A DNA stretch of 43,874 nt from Cyanobacteria bacterium M_DeepCast_100m_m1_067 (GTDB lineage Bacteria > Cyanobacteriota > Cyanobacteriia > PCC-6307 > Cyanobiaceae), in NCBI GenBank assembly GCA_016882385.1, contig VGQC01000003.1:1-43874 (forward strand), given 5' to 3'. Of this stretch, positions 16,045 to 26,058 are shown piece by piece. Position numbers and translations under genes: made by a program. The stretch's first letter is position 1; every line of letters begins with the position of its first letter. Under the pieces are notes generated by a model. It did no database searches and was not told where the DNA came from. It saw only the letters and a list, made by a program, of their open reading frames with translations.

Positions 16045-16981
16045 AGATCTCCTCCAGGATTTCTCCTGCCCCCTGGGCCTTGAGGGTGTGGGCCAGGGCG
16101 ATGCCGATGGACTCGGGATCCTCCTGGGGCCCTCGGGCCTCATCGCGGATCAGACGCAGGCCATCGAGGCTGGCCACCATGCCGGTGAGGATCAGCTCGC
16201 CGGTGTTGTCGGGGCCTGCAAAGCGGGTGTTGACGCCGATCGGCACCTGGCAGCCGCCCTCCAACTCCCGCAGGAAGGCTCGCTCCGCCAGGCAGCGGCG
16301 CGCGGTGGGGGTGTGCTCCAGCACCTTGATCTGCTCCAGCACGGCGCTATCGCCCTCGCGGCACTCGATGCCCAGGGCCCCTTGCCCCACGGCGTGGAGG
16401 GAGATGGAGGGATCGATCAGTTCGTGGATGCGGTCGCCCAGCCCCAGCCGCCCCAGGCCAGCCGCCGCCAGGATCAGGCAATCGAATTCACCGGAATCGA
16501 GCTTCTCCAGGCGGGTGATCACATTGCCGCGCACGTCCTTGAAGGTGAGGTGCGGATAGTGGTGGCGCAGTTGGGCCAGGCGGCGCAGGGAGCTCGTGCC
16601 GACCACGGCACCGGCGGGCAGGGTGGCCAGGGTTTTGTCGTTGTGTTTGGCGTGCACCACCAGGGCATCGGCGGGATCTTCCCGCTCGGTGATGCAGCCC
16701 AGCATCAGGCCTTCGGGCAGGTTGGTGGGCAGGTCCTTGAGGCTGTGGACGGCGATGTCGGCCTGGTCGACCAGCATCTGGGCCTCCAGCTCTTTGGTGA
16801 ACAGGCCCTTGTCGCCGATTTTGGCCAGGGCCACATCCAGGATCTTGTCGCCTTGGGTGGCCATCGCCTCGATGCTGATCTCCAGGCCGCTGTGGGCCTT
16901 GGCCAGCTCATCGCGCACCCAATGGGTCTGCACCATGGCCAGCTGGCTGCGGCGGGAGGCGATGCGCAGGGGGTTGGCCAT
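16019..16981 (-). CDS. hemC: Hydroxymethylbilane synthase (porphobilinogen deaminase)
   Basis: 320 aa, the expected length. It links four porphobilinogens into hydroxymethylbilane for chlorophyll, haem, bilin and B12 synthesis. Visible motifs are [13 protein letters not shown], the catalytic Asp in [34 protein letters not shown], and [10 protein letters not shown], whose Cys holds the dipyrromethane cofactor. All are intact. A TAGGCT -10-like box lies 23 nt upstream of the ATG. Its 3' end overlaps the clc start. Confidence 0.96.
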   Translation of the reverse strand: MANPLRIASRRSQLAMVQTHWVRDELAKAHSGLEISIEAMATQGDKILDVALAKIGDKGLFTKELEAQMLVDQADIAVHSLKDLPTNLPEGLMLGCITEREDPADALVVHAKHNDKTLATLPAGAVVGTSSLRRLAQLRHHYPHLTFKDVRGNVITRLEKLDSGEFDCLILAAAGLGRLGLGDRIHELIDPSISLHAVGQGALGIECREGDSAVLEQIKVLEHTPTARRCLAERAFLRELEGGCQVPIGVNTRFAGPDNTGELILTGMVASLDGLRLIRDEARGPQEDPESIGIALAHTLKAQGAGEILEEIFATVRPEA

Positions 16982-17003
16982 CGGTGCCAGATCACAGCCG
17001 CCT

Positions 17004-17009
17004 AGCCTA
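17004..17009 (-). promoter_or_regulatory. Candidate -10 element for hemC
   Basis: On the minus strand CTCCTTAGGCTAGG contains TAGGCT 23 nt before the hemC ATG. The 80-nt gap to the DUF1824 stop has no other obvious signal except a GGAGAGCTCC palindrome. The CTCCTTAGG context recurs before ppa. Confidence 0.4.
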
Positions 17010-17061
17010 AGGAGTGGAGCTCTCCAGCACCGCCTGCGCTGTCACAAACGCGAGGGATCGC

Positions 17062-17454
17062 TCAGGCGGCAAACAGATCGAGGGGAAAGGGCCCCCAAGT
17101 GTCTTCGGCATCGGGATTGGCACTGCCGTGGCCAGTGATGAGAAGCCCTTCCCCCAGCCCCGTTTCACGCCGCACCAGAAAGCGGCCCGTGTTCTGGTTG
17201 GCCTTGAGAAACACCGGCCCTTCGATGGCTTCTAGGGCTTCGCAGCCCGGATCCAGCGCGAGGGGGCTCCAGCCCAGGGCTGTCTCCAGCTGGCGCAGGC
17301 AGGTTGCCGCCGTGGCGGCGGTGGGAGCCATCACCCCCACCGTGAACCAGTCACAGGCAGCCAGCAGCGGCTCGAGCTCAGCCCGCAGGGCCGTGTAGGC
17401 CGCCGCATCGAGCTCGGGGGCCGTGCGCAGCCCCCGCAGATCCTGCAGCCCCAT
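17062..17454 (-). CDS. DUF1824 family protein
   Basis: 130 aa with the cyanobacterial DUF1824 pattern: a helical N-terminus, WFTVGVMAPTAATAATCLR, LEAIEGPVFLKANQNTG and RRETGLGEGLLITGHG. Function unknown; small soluble single-domain proteins. Its ATG immediately follows the rpoD stop codon (TAG then ATG with no gap), so it is almost certainly translated from the rpoD message by re-initiation. This fusion-like arrangement hints at co-expression with the housekeeping sigma factor. Confidence 0.88.
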   Translation of the reverse strand: MGLQDLRGLRTAPELDAAAYTALRAELEPLLAACDWFTVGVMAPTAATAATCLRQLETALGWSPLALDPGCEALEAIEGPVFLKANQNTGRFLVRRETGLGEGLLITGHGSANPDAEDTWGPFPLDLFAA

Positions 17455-18741
<1,287 letters not shown>

Positions 18742-19224
18742 GGGATACGGAAACGAAGAGAGATAGAGCGTGGGGGAGGAAGCGGGTTTCCAGAGACTGC
18801 CCGTCGGCATTCAGCACGACGGCACAGCCGAAGGCGGTTGGAAACGGCGATGGTCGGTCGGGTGGCTGGCCTTCGAAAGGCCTCAAGGGTTTGAGGAGAG
18901 TCGACAGTGATGCGAGTGGAGCCGCGAGTGGGGCAAACAGTGCTGTCGACAGGGAAGCCGAGCAGTGGGGTCGACGGGACACCTCACGACTGAAAACGAC
19001 CTGATGGAACAAGAAGGTCGGCGGCCGAAGCCTGATTGGATGGCCGAAGCCATGAAATTGGCTGGAGCCAAGCAGTGCTGTCAGGGGTGGTCGCAGACCG
19101 GGAGGCCGAATGGTGGGAGGCTGGCTCCCGGGGTCTCTCTTCAGGTCTTCCCGCTGGACGGAACTCTGCTCGGTTCCGACGGCAGTCATTGGACTGCCCA
19201 ACCCCCACATTCTATGAATGGGCT
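18742..19224. other. Long intergenic region between rpoD and priA
   Basis: This 483-nt spacer holds the divergent control regions of rpoD and priA. Open frames on both strands are long but have poor protein-like composition (many Pro, Arg, Ser) and seem to be GC-driven shadows. Three GTCGAC sites occur at 18900, 18945 and 18970, one inside the 10-bp palindrome CTGTCGACAG (18943-18952). No clear -10/-35 pair, terminator or RNA motif was recognised. A long rpoD leader or small RNA is possible. Confidence 0.4.
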
Positions 19225-21459
19225 GTGACCTTTGCAAGCGCGACGCCCCCGTGGCTGCAGATCTGGCTTGAGGCCGGCCGGGAAGGCCAGGTCTTCACCT
19301 ATGCCAACAGCGCTGAGACCCCTGCTGGGATCGGTGATCTGGTGCGGGTGCGCCTGCAGGGCCGCCTGCACACCGGACTGGTGGTGGAAGCGCTCGATCA
19401 GCTGCCAGCCAGCCTGAGCGGCAAGACGATCCAGCCGATTCTGGCGATCTGGCAGCGGGCCGCCGTCGATCCCCAATGGCAAGGGTTGATTGAAAGCGTG
19501 GCCGAGTCGTGCCACACCAGCCTGTTCAAAACCCTCAAAAGCGCCCTGCCCCCGGGCTGGCTCGGCCAGCGCAGTCAGGGGCCCAGCCGCACCAGTCGTC
19601 CCATCTGGTTGGTGGAACGCTCTGCCGCGCCGCTCCCCAGCCAGCCCCTCACCCCCCGGCAGCAGCAGCTGTTGGCACACCTGGAGCGTCAAGCCGCTCC
19701 GCTGCCCCTGCGGCAGCTCTGCAGCGCGGGTGGCTACAGCCGGGCCGTGCTGAAGGGGCTGGAGGCCCGGGGATTGGTGGTGCGGCGTTCGGGGTCGCTG
19801 CCGGGGTGCGGTTCTGCGGGGCTGCCGGCTGCCGCCTGGCCTGCCCTCACCACCGCCCAGGCCGCTGCGGTGCAGGCCCTGGCCGGGGCGGGCCCAGGCG
19901 CTGCGTTTCTGCTCTGGGGCGTCACCGGCGCCGGCAAGACCGAGGTGTATCTGCAGGCGGCTGCCCGGGCACTCGCCGCGGGGGAGGGCTGCCTGCTGCT
20001 CACGCCGGAGATCGGCCTGATCCCCCAGCTGCTTGACCGGGCCCGTGAGCGCTTTGGCTCCCGGGTGGTGGAGTTTCACAGCGGCCTCGCCGATGGCGCC
20101 CGGGTTGCCACCTGGCGTCGCTGCCTCGAGGAGGAGCCGGTGGTGGTGGTGGGCACCCGCTCGGCGATCTTTCTGCCCATGCCCCGGCTGGGCCTGATCG
20201 TGCTGGATGAGGAGCACGACAGCTCCTACAAGCAGGACAGCCCAATGCCCTGCTATCACGCCCGCGATGTGGCGCGGCTGCGGGCCCGGCGCAGCGGCGC
20301 TCGGCTGGTGCTGGGCAGTGCCACCCCATCGCTGGAGAGTTGGCTGGCGTGCCAGGGGCCCCAGGCCTCCACCCGCCTGCTGCGGCTGCCGGACCGGATT
20401 GGTGCCCGGCCGCTGCCCGCCGTGCGGGTGATCGACATGCGCCATGAGTTGGCCGAGGGCCACCGCCGCCTGCTCAGTCGGGCCCTGATGGGGCGGCTTG
20501 AGCAGTTGCAGGAGAAGGGGGAGCAGGCCGTGGTGCTGGTGCCCCGCCGCGGCTACCGGGCCTTTCTGAGCTGCCGCAGCTGCGGCGAGGCGGTGCTGTG
20601 CCCCCATTGCGATGTGGCCCTCACGGTGCACCGCTCCAAGGGCGGCCAGGAGTGGTTGCGCTGCCACTGGTGTGATCACCGTGCCGAATTGGGGGATCGC
20701 TGCGGCCACTGCGGCTCCACCGCCTTCAAGCCCTTCGGTGCCGGCACCCAGCGGGTGATGGAGCAGCTGGCTTCCGAGCTGGAGGGGCTGCGGCTGCTGC
20801 GCTTCGACCGCGATACCACCCGGGGCCGCGATGGCCACCGCCGCCTGCTCGACCGGTTTGCCCAAGGCGAGGCTGACGTGCTGGTGGGCACCCAGATGCT
20901 GGCCAAGGGGATGGACCTGCCCCGGGTCACCCTGGCTGCGGTGCTCGCGGCGGATGGGCTGCTGCATCGCCCCGATCTGCGCTCCTCGGAGCAGTGCCTG
21001 CAGCTGCTGTTGCAGCTGGCGGGCCGGGCCGGGCGCGGTGAGAAGCCGGGGGAGGTGCTGGTGCAGACCTACAGCCCCGATCACCCCGTGATCCGCCATC
21101 TCGTGGATGGGCGCTATGAACAATTTCTGGCCGAGGAGAGCCAGCTGCGTCGCCAGGCCGGCTTGGTGCCATTCAGCCGGGCCTGCCTGCTGCGCCTGAG
21201 CGGCCCCACGGCCAGCGGCACCGCCACCGCGGCAGCGGCCCTGGCGGAGCGGATTCGCGGGGAGCTGGAGGCGGCCGGTTGGCTGCTCATCGGTCCCGCC
21301 CCGGCCCCGGTGGCCCGGGTGGCGGGCAAAAGCCGCTGGCAGCTGCTGTTGCATGGGCCGGCCGGCCAGCCCTTGCCCCTGCCCAGTGAGGCCGTGTTGC
21401 GCCAGGGCTTGCCGGCGGGGGTGGGGCTGGCGATCGACCCCGATCCCCTCACCCTGTAA
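19225..21459 (+). CDS. priA: Primosomal protein N', replication restart helicase
   Basis: 744 aa from GTG 19225 (VTFASATPPWLQIWL), chosen because the DNA-binding domain starts here (LEAGREGQVFTYANS); the track extension upstream is low-complexity. Helicase motifs: LLWGVTGAGKTEVYLQ (Walker A), VLDEEHDSSYKQD (DEEH box), LGSATPSLESW, and QMLAKGMDLPRV in the second RecA domain. Eight zinc-binding Cys are present in CRSCGEAVLCPHCD and CHWCDHRAELGDRCGHC. PriA recognises stalled forks and reloads the replisome. Length is typical. It ends 9 nt before the convergent DUF3153 gene. Confidence 0.95.
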   Translation: MTFASATPPWLQIWLEAGREGQVFTYANSAETPAGIGDLVRVRLQGRLHTGLVVEALDQLPASLSGKTIQPILAIWQRAAVDPQWQGLIESVAESCHTSLFKTLKSALPPGWLGQRSQGPSRTSRPIWLVERSAAPLPSQPLTPRQQQLLAHLERQAAPLPLRQLCSAGGYSRAVLKGLEARGLVVRRSGSLPGCGSAGLPAAAWPALTTAQAAAVQALAGAGPGAAFLLWGVTGAGKTEVYLQAAARALAAGEGCLLLTPEIGLIPQLLDRARERFGSRVVEFHSGLADGARVATWRRCLEEEPVVVVGTRSAIFLPMPRLGLIVLDEEHDSSYKQDSPMPCYHARDVARLRARRSGARLVLGSATPSLESWLACQGPQASTRLLRLPDRIGARPLPAVRVIDMRHELAEGHRRLLSRALMGRLEQLQEKGEQAVVLVPRRGYRAFLSCRSCGEAVLCPHCDVALTVHRSKGGQEWLRCHWCDHRAELGDRCGHCGSTAFKPFGAGTQRVMEQLASELEGLRLLRFDRDTTRGRDGHRRLLDRFAQGEADVLVGTQMLAKGMDLPRVTLAAVLAADGLLHRPDLRSSEQCLQLLLQLAGRAGRGEKPGEVLVQTYSPDHPVIRHLVDGRYEQFLAEESQLRRQAGLVPFSRACLLRLSGPTASGTATAAAALAERIRGELEAAGWLLIGPAPAPVARVAGKSRWQLLLHGPAGQPLPLPSEAVLRQGLPAGVGLAIDPDPLTL

Positions 21460-21468
21460 GGACTGGGT

Positions 21469-22611
21469 TTAGGCCGGCAGCTCGGGCAGGCCGAAGCCCA
21501 GCAGCCGGCGCAGGCGCTCGAGTGCCAGCACCAGGCCTAGGCCTGCCGCGATCAGCAGGCCGCCCAGCCCCAATCCGCTCCAGCGCCAGCAGCTCAGCTG
21601 CAGGGTGTTGCGCGCCCCGAAGCGCAGCGGCCAGAGCAGGCTCTGCTGACCTGGAAGCGCCTGGGCCGGCTCTGGGCCAGCGTGTTGAACGGCCCCGCTG
21701 CTGGTGGGGCTCAGCTCAACGGCGGCGCTGAAGCCCGGAAGAGGCTGCACCTCCCGCAGGTCTACGGCCAGATCGAGCGTCTGGTGCACCCCCACCAGCC
21801 AGTTGCGCTCCTGCAGCCGGAGCTCCGGAGCCGGCAGGGTTATCCCGGCGAGCTGGGCCGCATCGCTGAGGTTGCGGGCCAGCAATTCCAGGGCCCGCGG
21901 TGCGGCCAGCACCGGGCTCTGGAGCCGTTGTTGCCAGTCCCCGGGGGCCGGGGCCGCTGCGCCGGTGGGGGTCGGCCGAAAGCCCTGGCTCTGCAGGATC
22001 TGGCTGAACTGGCGCGCCCAGGGGGGCGGCTGGGCGCCAGCGCTGATCAGCCCATGGGCGATCTGCAGCCGGCCCGGTCCCTTGAACGCGAGCTCGGTGC
22101 GCACCTCCATGCAGCCGCCGAGCAGCACCGTGAGCAGCAGCAACACCAGCGCCAGCAGGGCAAAGCCCACCGGGGCCCGGGTGGGGCCAACGGGCGGTGG
22201 CGGCGGCGGCGGTGGTTTGTTGGGGCGGCGGCTGCGGGCCAGTTGCTGCATCTGGCTGCCCATCGCTTCGGCTGAGCCCAGATCGGGCAGGGTGATCGAC
22301 CAGTCGCGGGGCCGCTCCAGGGCGGGGGCCTCCAGCACGGTGAGCAGATCCTGAGCCTGAGCCCGCAGGGTGGCATCCCGGCAGCGCTTGATCAGCCGGC
22401 AGCACACCATGGCGCGGGCGTTGTCACCCTGACCCATCCAGGCCGTGGCCAGCAGCAGCTGGATCTCGGCCCCCGTCCCGGTGGCGGAGGGGTGTTCGCG
22501 GGCCAGGGGTTCCAGCAGCCGCACCACCCGCCCGTAGTCGCCCCGCTCCAGAGCCGCGCGTGCTGCGGCTAGCTGTTCCTCGAGGGGCGCATCCAGGGGC
22601 GCATCAGCCAT
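21469..22611 (-). CDS. DUF3153 domain protein with N-terminal helical repeats
   Basis: 380 aa from ATG 22611 ([14 protein letters not shown]). Residues 1-110 form TPR-like helices ([41 protein letters not shown]). A poly-Pro run ([11 protein letters not shown]) leads to a membrane helix at about 165-185 ([20 protein letters not shown]). The DUF3153 domain follows outside, starting [14 protein letters not shown], and a second helix near the C-terminus ([15 protein letters not shown]) anchors the end. DUF3153 is a cyanobacterial membrane family of unknown role. The GGC-M could be a lipobox but lies mid-protein. It overlaps argB by 8 nt. Confidence 0.8.
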   Translation of the reverse strand: MADAPLDAPLEEQLAAARAALERGDYGRVVRLLEPLAREHPSATGTGAEIQLLLATAWMGQGDNARAMVCCRLIKRCRDATLRAQAQDLLTVLEAPALERPRDWSITLPDLGSAEAMGSQMQQLARSRRPNKPPPPPPPPVGPTRAPVGFALLALVLLLLTVLLGGCMEVRTELAFKGPGRLQIAHGLISAGAQPPPWARQFSQILQSQGFRPTPTGAAAPAPGDWQQRLQSPVLAAPRALELLARNLSDAAQLAGITLPAPELRLQERNWLVGVHQTLDLAVDLREVQPLPGFSAAVELSPTSSGAVQHAGPEPAQALPGQQSLLWPLRFGARNTLQLSCWRWSGLGLGGLLIAAGLGLVLALERLRRLLGFGLPELPA

Positions 22612-23500
22612 GGCAGGCGCGTTGGCTGCCCACCACCATCGTGCCGATGCCCGCGTCGGTGAACACCTCCAGCAGCAGGGCGTGGGGCACCCGGCCATCG
22701 ACGATGTGGGCGGCGCTCACCCCCTGGGCCAGGGCGCGGATGCAGCACTCGGTTTTCGGGGTCATGCCGCCGTCCACCACGCCATCGTGGATCAACTGCC
22801 GCGCCTGCGAGAGGCTGAGCTGGCGGATCAGGGAGCTGGGATCGTGGCGATCCTGCAGGATCCCCGCCGTGTCGGTGAGCAGGATCAGTTTCTCGGCCTG
22901 GAGAGCGGCGGCCAGTTCGCCGGCCACCGTGTCGGCGTTGATGTTGTGGGCCTGCCCTTCGCCGTCGGCTGCCACGCTCGAGATCACCGGGATGTAGCCG
23001 GCGTCCAGCAGCGGAAACAGCACGGAGGGGTCCACCGCCGCCACCTCCCCCACCAGGCCATTGGCGCCGTCGGCGTAGGTGCGGGCCCGCACCAGGGAGC
23101 CATCGCTGCCGCACAGGCCCACGGCCCGGCCGCCGACGCGGTTGAGCCCGTTGACGATGTGCTTGTTGACCCGGCCCACCAGCACCATCTCCACCACGTC
23201 CATGGTTTCGGGGGTGGTCACCCGTAGGCCATTGCGGAAGGCGGGTTCGATGTTGAGGCGGGTCAGCCAGTCATTGATCTCCGGCCCGCCGCCGTGCACC
23301 ACCACCGGTTGCACGCCGACGGAGGCCAGCAGCACCAGGTCGCGGTAGACGGCATCGCGCAGGTCGTCGCGCACCATGGCCGCACCGCCGTACTTGACCA
23401 CCACTCGGCGGCCAGCAAAGCGCTGGATGTAGGGAAGGGCCTCACTGAGGACCGACACCCGCAGGGTGTCCTGGCTGCTGATCAAGGGTTCGGAGCTCAA
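22604..23500 (-). CDS. argB: Acetylglutamate kinase
   Basis: 298 aa from TTG 23500 ([17 protein letters not shown]). It phosphorylates N-acetylglutamate, the second and controlled step of arginine synthesis. Amino-acid-kinase motifs: [63 protein letters not shown], and [17 protein letters not shown] with ILLTDTAGI. The N-terminal helix typical of arginine-sensitive hexameric NAGK is present. In cyanobacteria this enzyme is relieved from arginine inhibition by canonical PII; the PII at 492-833 lacks the key residues for that. Overlaps the DUF3153 gene. Confidence 0.96.
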   Translation of the reverse strand: MSSEPLISSQDTLRVSVLSEALPYIQRFAGRRVVVKYGGAAMVRDDLRDAVYRDLVLLASVGVQPVVVHGGGPEINDWLTRLNIEPAFRNGLRVTTPETMDVVEMVLVGRVNKHIVNGLNRVGGRAVGLCGSDGSLVRARTYADGANGLVGEVAAVDPSVLFPLLDAGYIPVISSVAADGEGQAHNINADTVAGELAAALQAEKLILLTDTAGILQDRHDPSSLIRQLSLSQARQLIHDGVVDGGMTPKTECCIRALAQGVSAAHIVDGRVPHALLLEVFTDAGIGTMVVGSQRACHG

Positions 23501-23542
23501 GGCGGGGCGCAGAAACGACGACGAAAGGGGAACAAGCGGGTC

Positions 23543-24091
23543 TTAGCTCGTTGCAGCCTCGGGCACCAGGGCGAGGCTGAAGGTGTCGCGGCGCTCCGGT
23601 TGAATCTCGGCCTGGAGCCCTGGCCCGAAAAAGCGCCCGAGGCGGTCAACCCGGGCCTGCCAGCGCTCCAGGGGCACCCCTTCACAGCGAAACCGCAGCT
23701 TGAGTCCGTAGCGGCCGTCGCAATCCAGCTCTTCGACGCTGATCAACTGGGGCGGGGCATCTTCATCCCAGAGCTTCAGCACCTCCAGCGAGCTCTCCAG
23801 ATGGGCTTTCTGGCCGTAACGCCAGCGGTCCACATCGGCGAGCAGTTTGCGCAGCGGTTCGCTCTCTGGGAGCTCCCGTAGCGCCTTGTACTGGGCGGCG
23901 GGGGTGAGGCGCTGGGGGGGCGGTAGCTCCGAGGATTTCAGGGCCAGGCCGCCCAGCAGGATCGGAATGCCGTAAAAAATCGTCGGCAGGCTGAGGTTGG
24001 GGATGTCGGTGGCGTAAGCGATCGAGCCGATCACCGTGAGCACCGCTCCCGCAATCGTGACCAGGCTTCCGGGGGAGAGGAGTGCTTGCAT
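23543..24091 (-). CDS. DUF2854 family membrane protein
   Basis: 182 aa from ATG 24091 (MQALLSPGSLVTIAG), with AGGA 10 nt upstream. An in-frame ATG at 24115 would add eight residues. Two close membrane helices occupy about 8-27 and 34-52 (VTIAGAVLTVIGSIAY, IFYGIPILLGGLAL). The soluble part has LPPPQRLTPAAQYKALRELP, ADVDRWRYGQKAHLE and ISVEELDCDGRYGLKLRF. This matches DUF2854, found in cyanobacteria and plastids, function unknown. Its start codon lies in a perfect dyad shared with the divergent small gene. Confidence 0.85.
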   Translation of the reverse strand: MQALLSPGSLVTIAGAVLTVIGSIAYATDIPNLSLPTIFYGIPILLGGLALKSSELPPPQRLTPAAQYKALRELPESEPLRKLLADVDRWRYGQKAHLESSLEVLKLWDEDAPPQLISVEELDCDGRYGLKLRFRCEGVPLERWQARVDRLGRFFGPGLQAEIQPERRDTFSLALVPEAATS

Positions 24092-24111
24092 ACAGCCATC
24101 TTCCTGTATGC
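24088..24111. promoter_or_regulatory. Perfect inverted repeat covering two divergent start codons
   Basis: GCATACAG (24088-24095), an 8-nt spacer, then CTGTATGC (24104-24111). The left arm contains the DUF2854 ATG on the minus strand, the right arm an ATG on the plus strand. It could be an operator or an mRNA hairpin hiding either start. Chance is also possible for an 8-bp arm. Confidence 0.4.
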
Positions 24112-24308
24112 CCATGGCCTCCGACGCCTCCAGCGCGGCCGCTGAGCCCAGCACCCCTGCTTTGATCGAAGCGCTCAAGGCCGATCGGCTCTGGTTGTTG
24201 CGTCAGATCGACGCCGGCCGTTGGCCCCAATGGCGCCTCGACCTGGCCGCCCTGGAGCGCGAACTCGGCCAGCTGCTCGACCAGGCCAGTGAGCGGGAGG
24301 CCGGTTAG
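24108..24308 (+). CDS. Small hypothetical protein
   Basis: 66 aa from ATG 24108, or 64 aa from ATG 24114 (MASDASSAAAEPS). The track start at 24036 lies inside DUF2854 and is not credible. After an Ala/Ser-rich head comes one helical hairpin: LIEALKADRLWLLRQID, then GRWPQWRLDLAALERELGQLLDQA. It is soluble and possibly a dimerising helix pair. It ends 8 nt before convergent ssb. No family recognised. Confidence 0.6.
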   Translation: MPMASDASSAAAEPSTPALIEALKADRLWLLRQIDAGRWPQWRLDLAALERELGQLLDQASEREAG

Positions 24309-24316
24309 GGCTCAGT

Positions 24317-24841
24317 TCAGAAGGGGATGTCGTCGTCGTCGGGCAGATCGGGCACCAGCGGCGAGGTGTTCCAGGTGGGGGGTTGGGCAGCCGGCTGGGC
24401 TGTGCTGGGAGGAGCCGTGCTGGGCGAGGCGCCGCCTGGAGCTGGTGCCATCCCGGAGCCGGCGGCGCGGCGCACCGGTGGTGCACTGGCACTGGTACTC
24501 GCACTGGCACTGGCGCTGGCACTCGCACTGGGCGCGGGGGCACCCAGGGGGTGGAGGCGGGCCAGGGTGAATTCGGCGCGCTTTTCCTTCACCCCGTCCT
24601 GCCGCGTCACGGTGTTCATGCGCAGGCGGCCTTCGAGCATCAGCCGCTGGCCCACCTGCACGCGGTTCTGGAGCTCCTGGGCCAGATTGCCCCAGCCCAC
24701 CACCTTCAACTGGCCGGGAGGATCATCGGGACGCAGACCGTCGATCTGCACAGCCATTTCCGCCACCGGCGTCTGGTTGTCTTGGGTGTAGCGCACCTGG
24801 GGCGCTTCCAGCACCTCGACCTCGAGCAGACAGTGATTCAC
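24317..24841 (-). CDS. ssb: Single-stranded DNA-binding protein
   Basis: 174 aa from GTG 24841. Residues 1-100 are an OB fold: MNHCLLEVEVLEAPQVRYTQ, TPVAEMAVQIDG, LKVVGWGNLAQELQNRVQVGQRLMLEGRLRM and KRAEFTLARL. The linker is low-complexity (an Ser-Ala repeat, then Pro/Ala/Thr). It ends in DLPDDDDIPF, the acidic tip that recruits repair and replication proteins. Picocyanobacteria often have a divergent SSB like this one. It covers single-stranded DNA during replication and repair. Divergent from cobK with 32 nt between starts. Confidence 0.9.
   Translation of the reverse strand: MNHCLLEVEVLEAPQVRYTQDNQTPVAEMAVQIDGLRPDDPPGQLKVVGWGNLAQELQNRVQVGQRLMLEGRLRMNTVTRQDGVKEKRAEFTLARLHPLGAPAPSASASASASASTSASAPPVRRAAGSGMAPAPGGASPSTAPPSTAQPAAQPPTWNTSPLVPDLPDDDDIPF
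24484..24531 (-). repeat. Hexanucleotide-like repeat encoding the SSB Ser-Ala linker
   Basis: About eight imperfect copies of CACTGG/CACTCG-type 6-mers. They encode alternating Ser and Ala in the SSB linker. Slippage here would change linker length in steps of two residues. Confidence 0.7.
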
Positions 24842-24873
24842 TCCCCAGCAACCATTGGGCGACGCCCATCCTG

Positions 24874-25689
24874 ATGCACCGAGCCGACATGCACCAGGAC
24901 TGCCGCAACCAGGGCTCTCGCAACCAGGACTGTCGGCGCCTGTGGTTGGTGGCTGGCACCGGCGAGGGCCCCGAGTTGGCCGAGAGGCTGCTGGCCCTCG
25001 GCTGGCAGCTGACGGTGAGTGTGGTCAGTGCGCCTGCGGCCCTGGCCTACCGGCCCCACCCGGCGCTGAGCCTGCGGGTTGGCGCCCTCGCGGGAGAGGC
25101 GGCTGTGGAGGCCGAACTGGCGGCCGCCGCCACCAGCGGCCATCCCTACGCGGTGGTGGTGGACGCCAGCCATCCGTTTGCCTGCCAGGTGAGCCGCCAG
25201 CTCGAGGCGGGTTGCACGCGGCGGGGGCAACGGCTGCTGCGTTTGCAGCGCCCCACCCTCAAGGGCCCGGCCACCCTGCTCCCGACCCTCGAAGATCTGC
25301 GGGCTGTGCCGCTGGCGGGTCAGCATCTGCTGCTGGCTATCGGCGCCCGGCAGTTGGCTGCAGCCGTTTCCCTCAGCCCCGGTGCCCTTCACCATGCCCG
25401 CCTGCTGCCCAGCGCCAGCTCCCTGCAACAGGCCATGGCGGCGGGCCTGTCGGGCGAGCGGGTTGCCTGCCTCAGGCCCGGGTCGACGCTGGCGGTGGAG
25501 CGGGCCCTGGTGCGTCGCTGGCGCATCAGCACGGTGTTGGCGCGCCAGTCTGGCGGCTTCACTGAGGAGCTTTGGCGCAGGATCTGCCGCAGCGAGGGTC
25601 TGAGCCTGCTGCTGTTGTGCCGGCCTCAGGAGCTGGCCGGGGTGGAGAGCCTCGATGCAGCGGCGCTGCTGGCGACACTGGCCGGCTGA
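24874..25689 (+). CDS. cobK: Precorrin-6A (cobalt-precorrin-6A) reductase
   Basis: 271 aa. The nucleotide-binding start is LWLVAGTGEGPELAERLL, followed by VVSAPAALAYRPHP, RVGALAGEAAVEAEL, VVVDASHPFACQVSRQ (the highly conserved DASHPFA segment), LLRLQRPTLKGP and LLLAIGARQL, then ILARQSGGF-like VLARQSGGFTEE. It reduces precorrin-6A in cobalamin synthesis using NAD(P)H. Residues 1-22 are a poorly conserved head built from a 5-aa tandem repeat, so the true start may be ATG 24889 or later. cutA follows after 15 nt. Confidence 0.9.
   Translation: MHRADMHQDCRNQGSRNQDCRRLWLVAGTGEGPELAERLLALGWQLTVSVVSAPAALAYRPHPALSLRVGALAGEAAVEAELAAAATSGHPYAVVVDASHPFACQVSRQLEAGCTRRGQRLLRLQRPTLKGPATLLPTLEDLRAVPLAGQHLLLAIGARQLAAAVSLSPGALHHARLLPSASSLQQAMAAGLSGERVACLRPGSTLAVERALVRRWRISTVLARQSGGFTEELWRRICRSEGLSLLLLCRPQELAGVESLDAAALLATLAG
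24894..24938 (+). repeat. 15-bp tandem repeat at the cobK 5' end
   Basis: Three units: CCAGGACTGCCGCAA, CCAGGGCTCTCGCAA, CCAGGACTGTCGGCG. They encode QDCRN-QGSRN-QDCRR. It lies within 100 nt of the divergent ssb start and could be part of the promoter region if cobK starts later. Confidence 0.75.
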
Positions 25690-25704
25690 ACGCCCCCCCC
25701 GCCC

Positions 25705-26058
25705 ATGACGGACGCCAACACCAACCAGCCCTTGCAGCTTGTGCTCACCACCGAGGCCAGTGCAGAGCGGGCCCGGGCTCTGGCGGGTGAGCTCCTGGAG
25801 CGGCGCCTGGTGGCCTGCGCCAGCCTGCTGCCGGTGCAGTCGCACTACCGCTGGCAGGGGCAGATCACCTCCAGCGAGGAAGTGCAGCTGCTGTTCAAGA
25901 CCAGCCCCGAGCGGCTGGAGGCCCTACGCGAGGCGTTGTTGGCACTGCATAGCTACGACACCCCCGCGTGGATTCACTGGAGTGCTGCCAGCGCCGGTGC
26001 CTATGGCCAGTGGCTGGTCGAGAGCCTCAGCCCAGATGCTGGGCCACCAGCTCCTTGA
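25705..26058 (+). CDS. cutA: Divalent cation tolerance protein CutA
   Basis: 117 aa with the CutA1 fold markers: LVLTTEASAERARALAGELLERRLVACASLLPVQSHYRWQG, then EEVQLLFKTSPERLEALREAL, then LHSYDTPAWIHW. CutA forms very stable trimers of ferredoxin-like folds; its link to metal tolerance is historical, and the real role is unclear. The gene lies 15 nt after cobK. Its last 32 nt overlap the convergent kinase gene. Confidence 0.92.
   Translation: MTDANTNQPLQLVLTTEASAERARALAGELLERRLVACASLLPVQSHYRWQGQITSSEEVQLLFKTSPERLEALREALLALHSYDTPAWIHWSAASAGAYGQWLVESLSPDAGPPAP

Noticed and set aside
19186-21354. 722-aa minus-strand ORF
   Set aside because: Antisense to priA, low-complexity Gln/His/Gly/Arg content, no domain.
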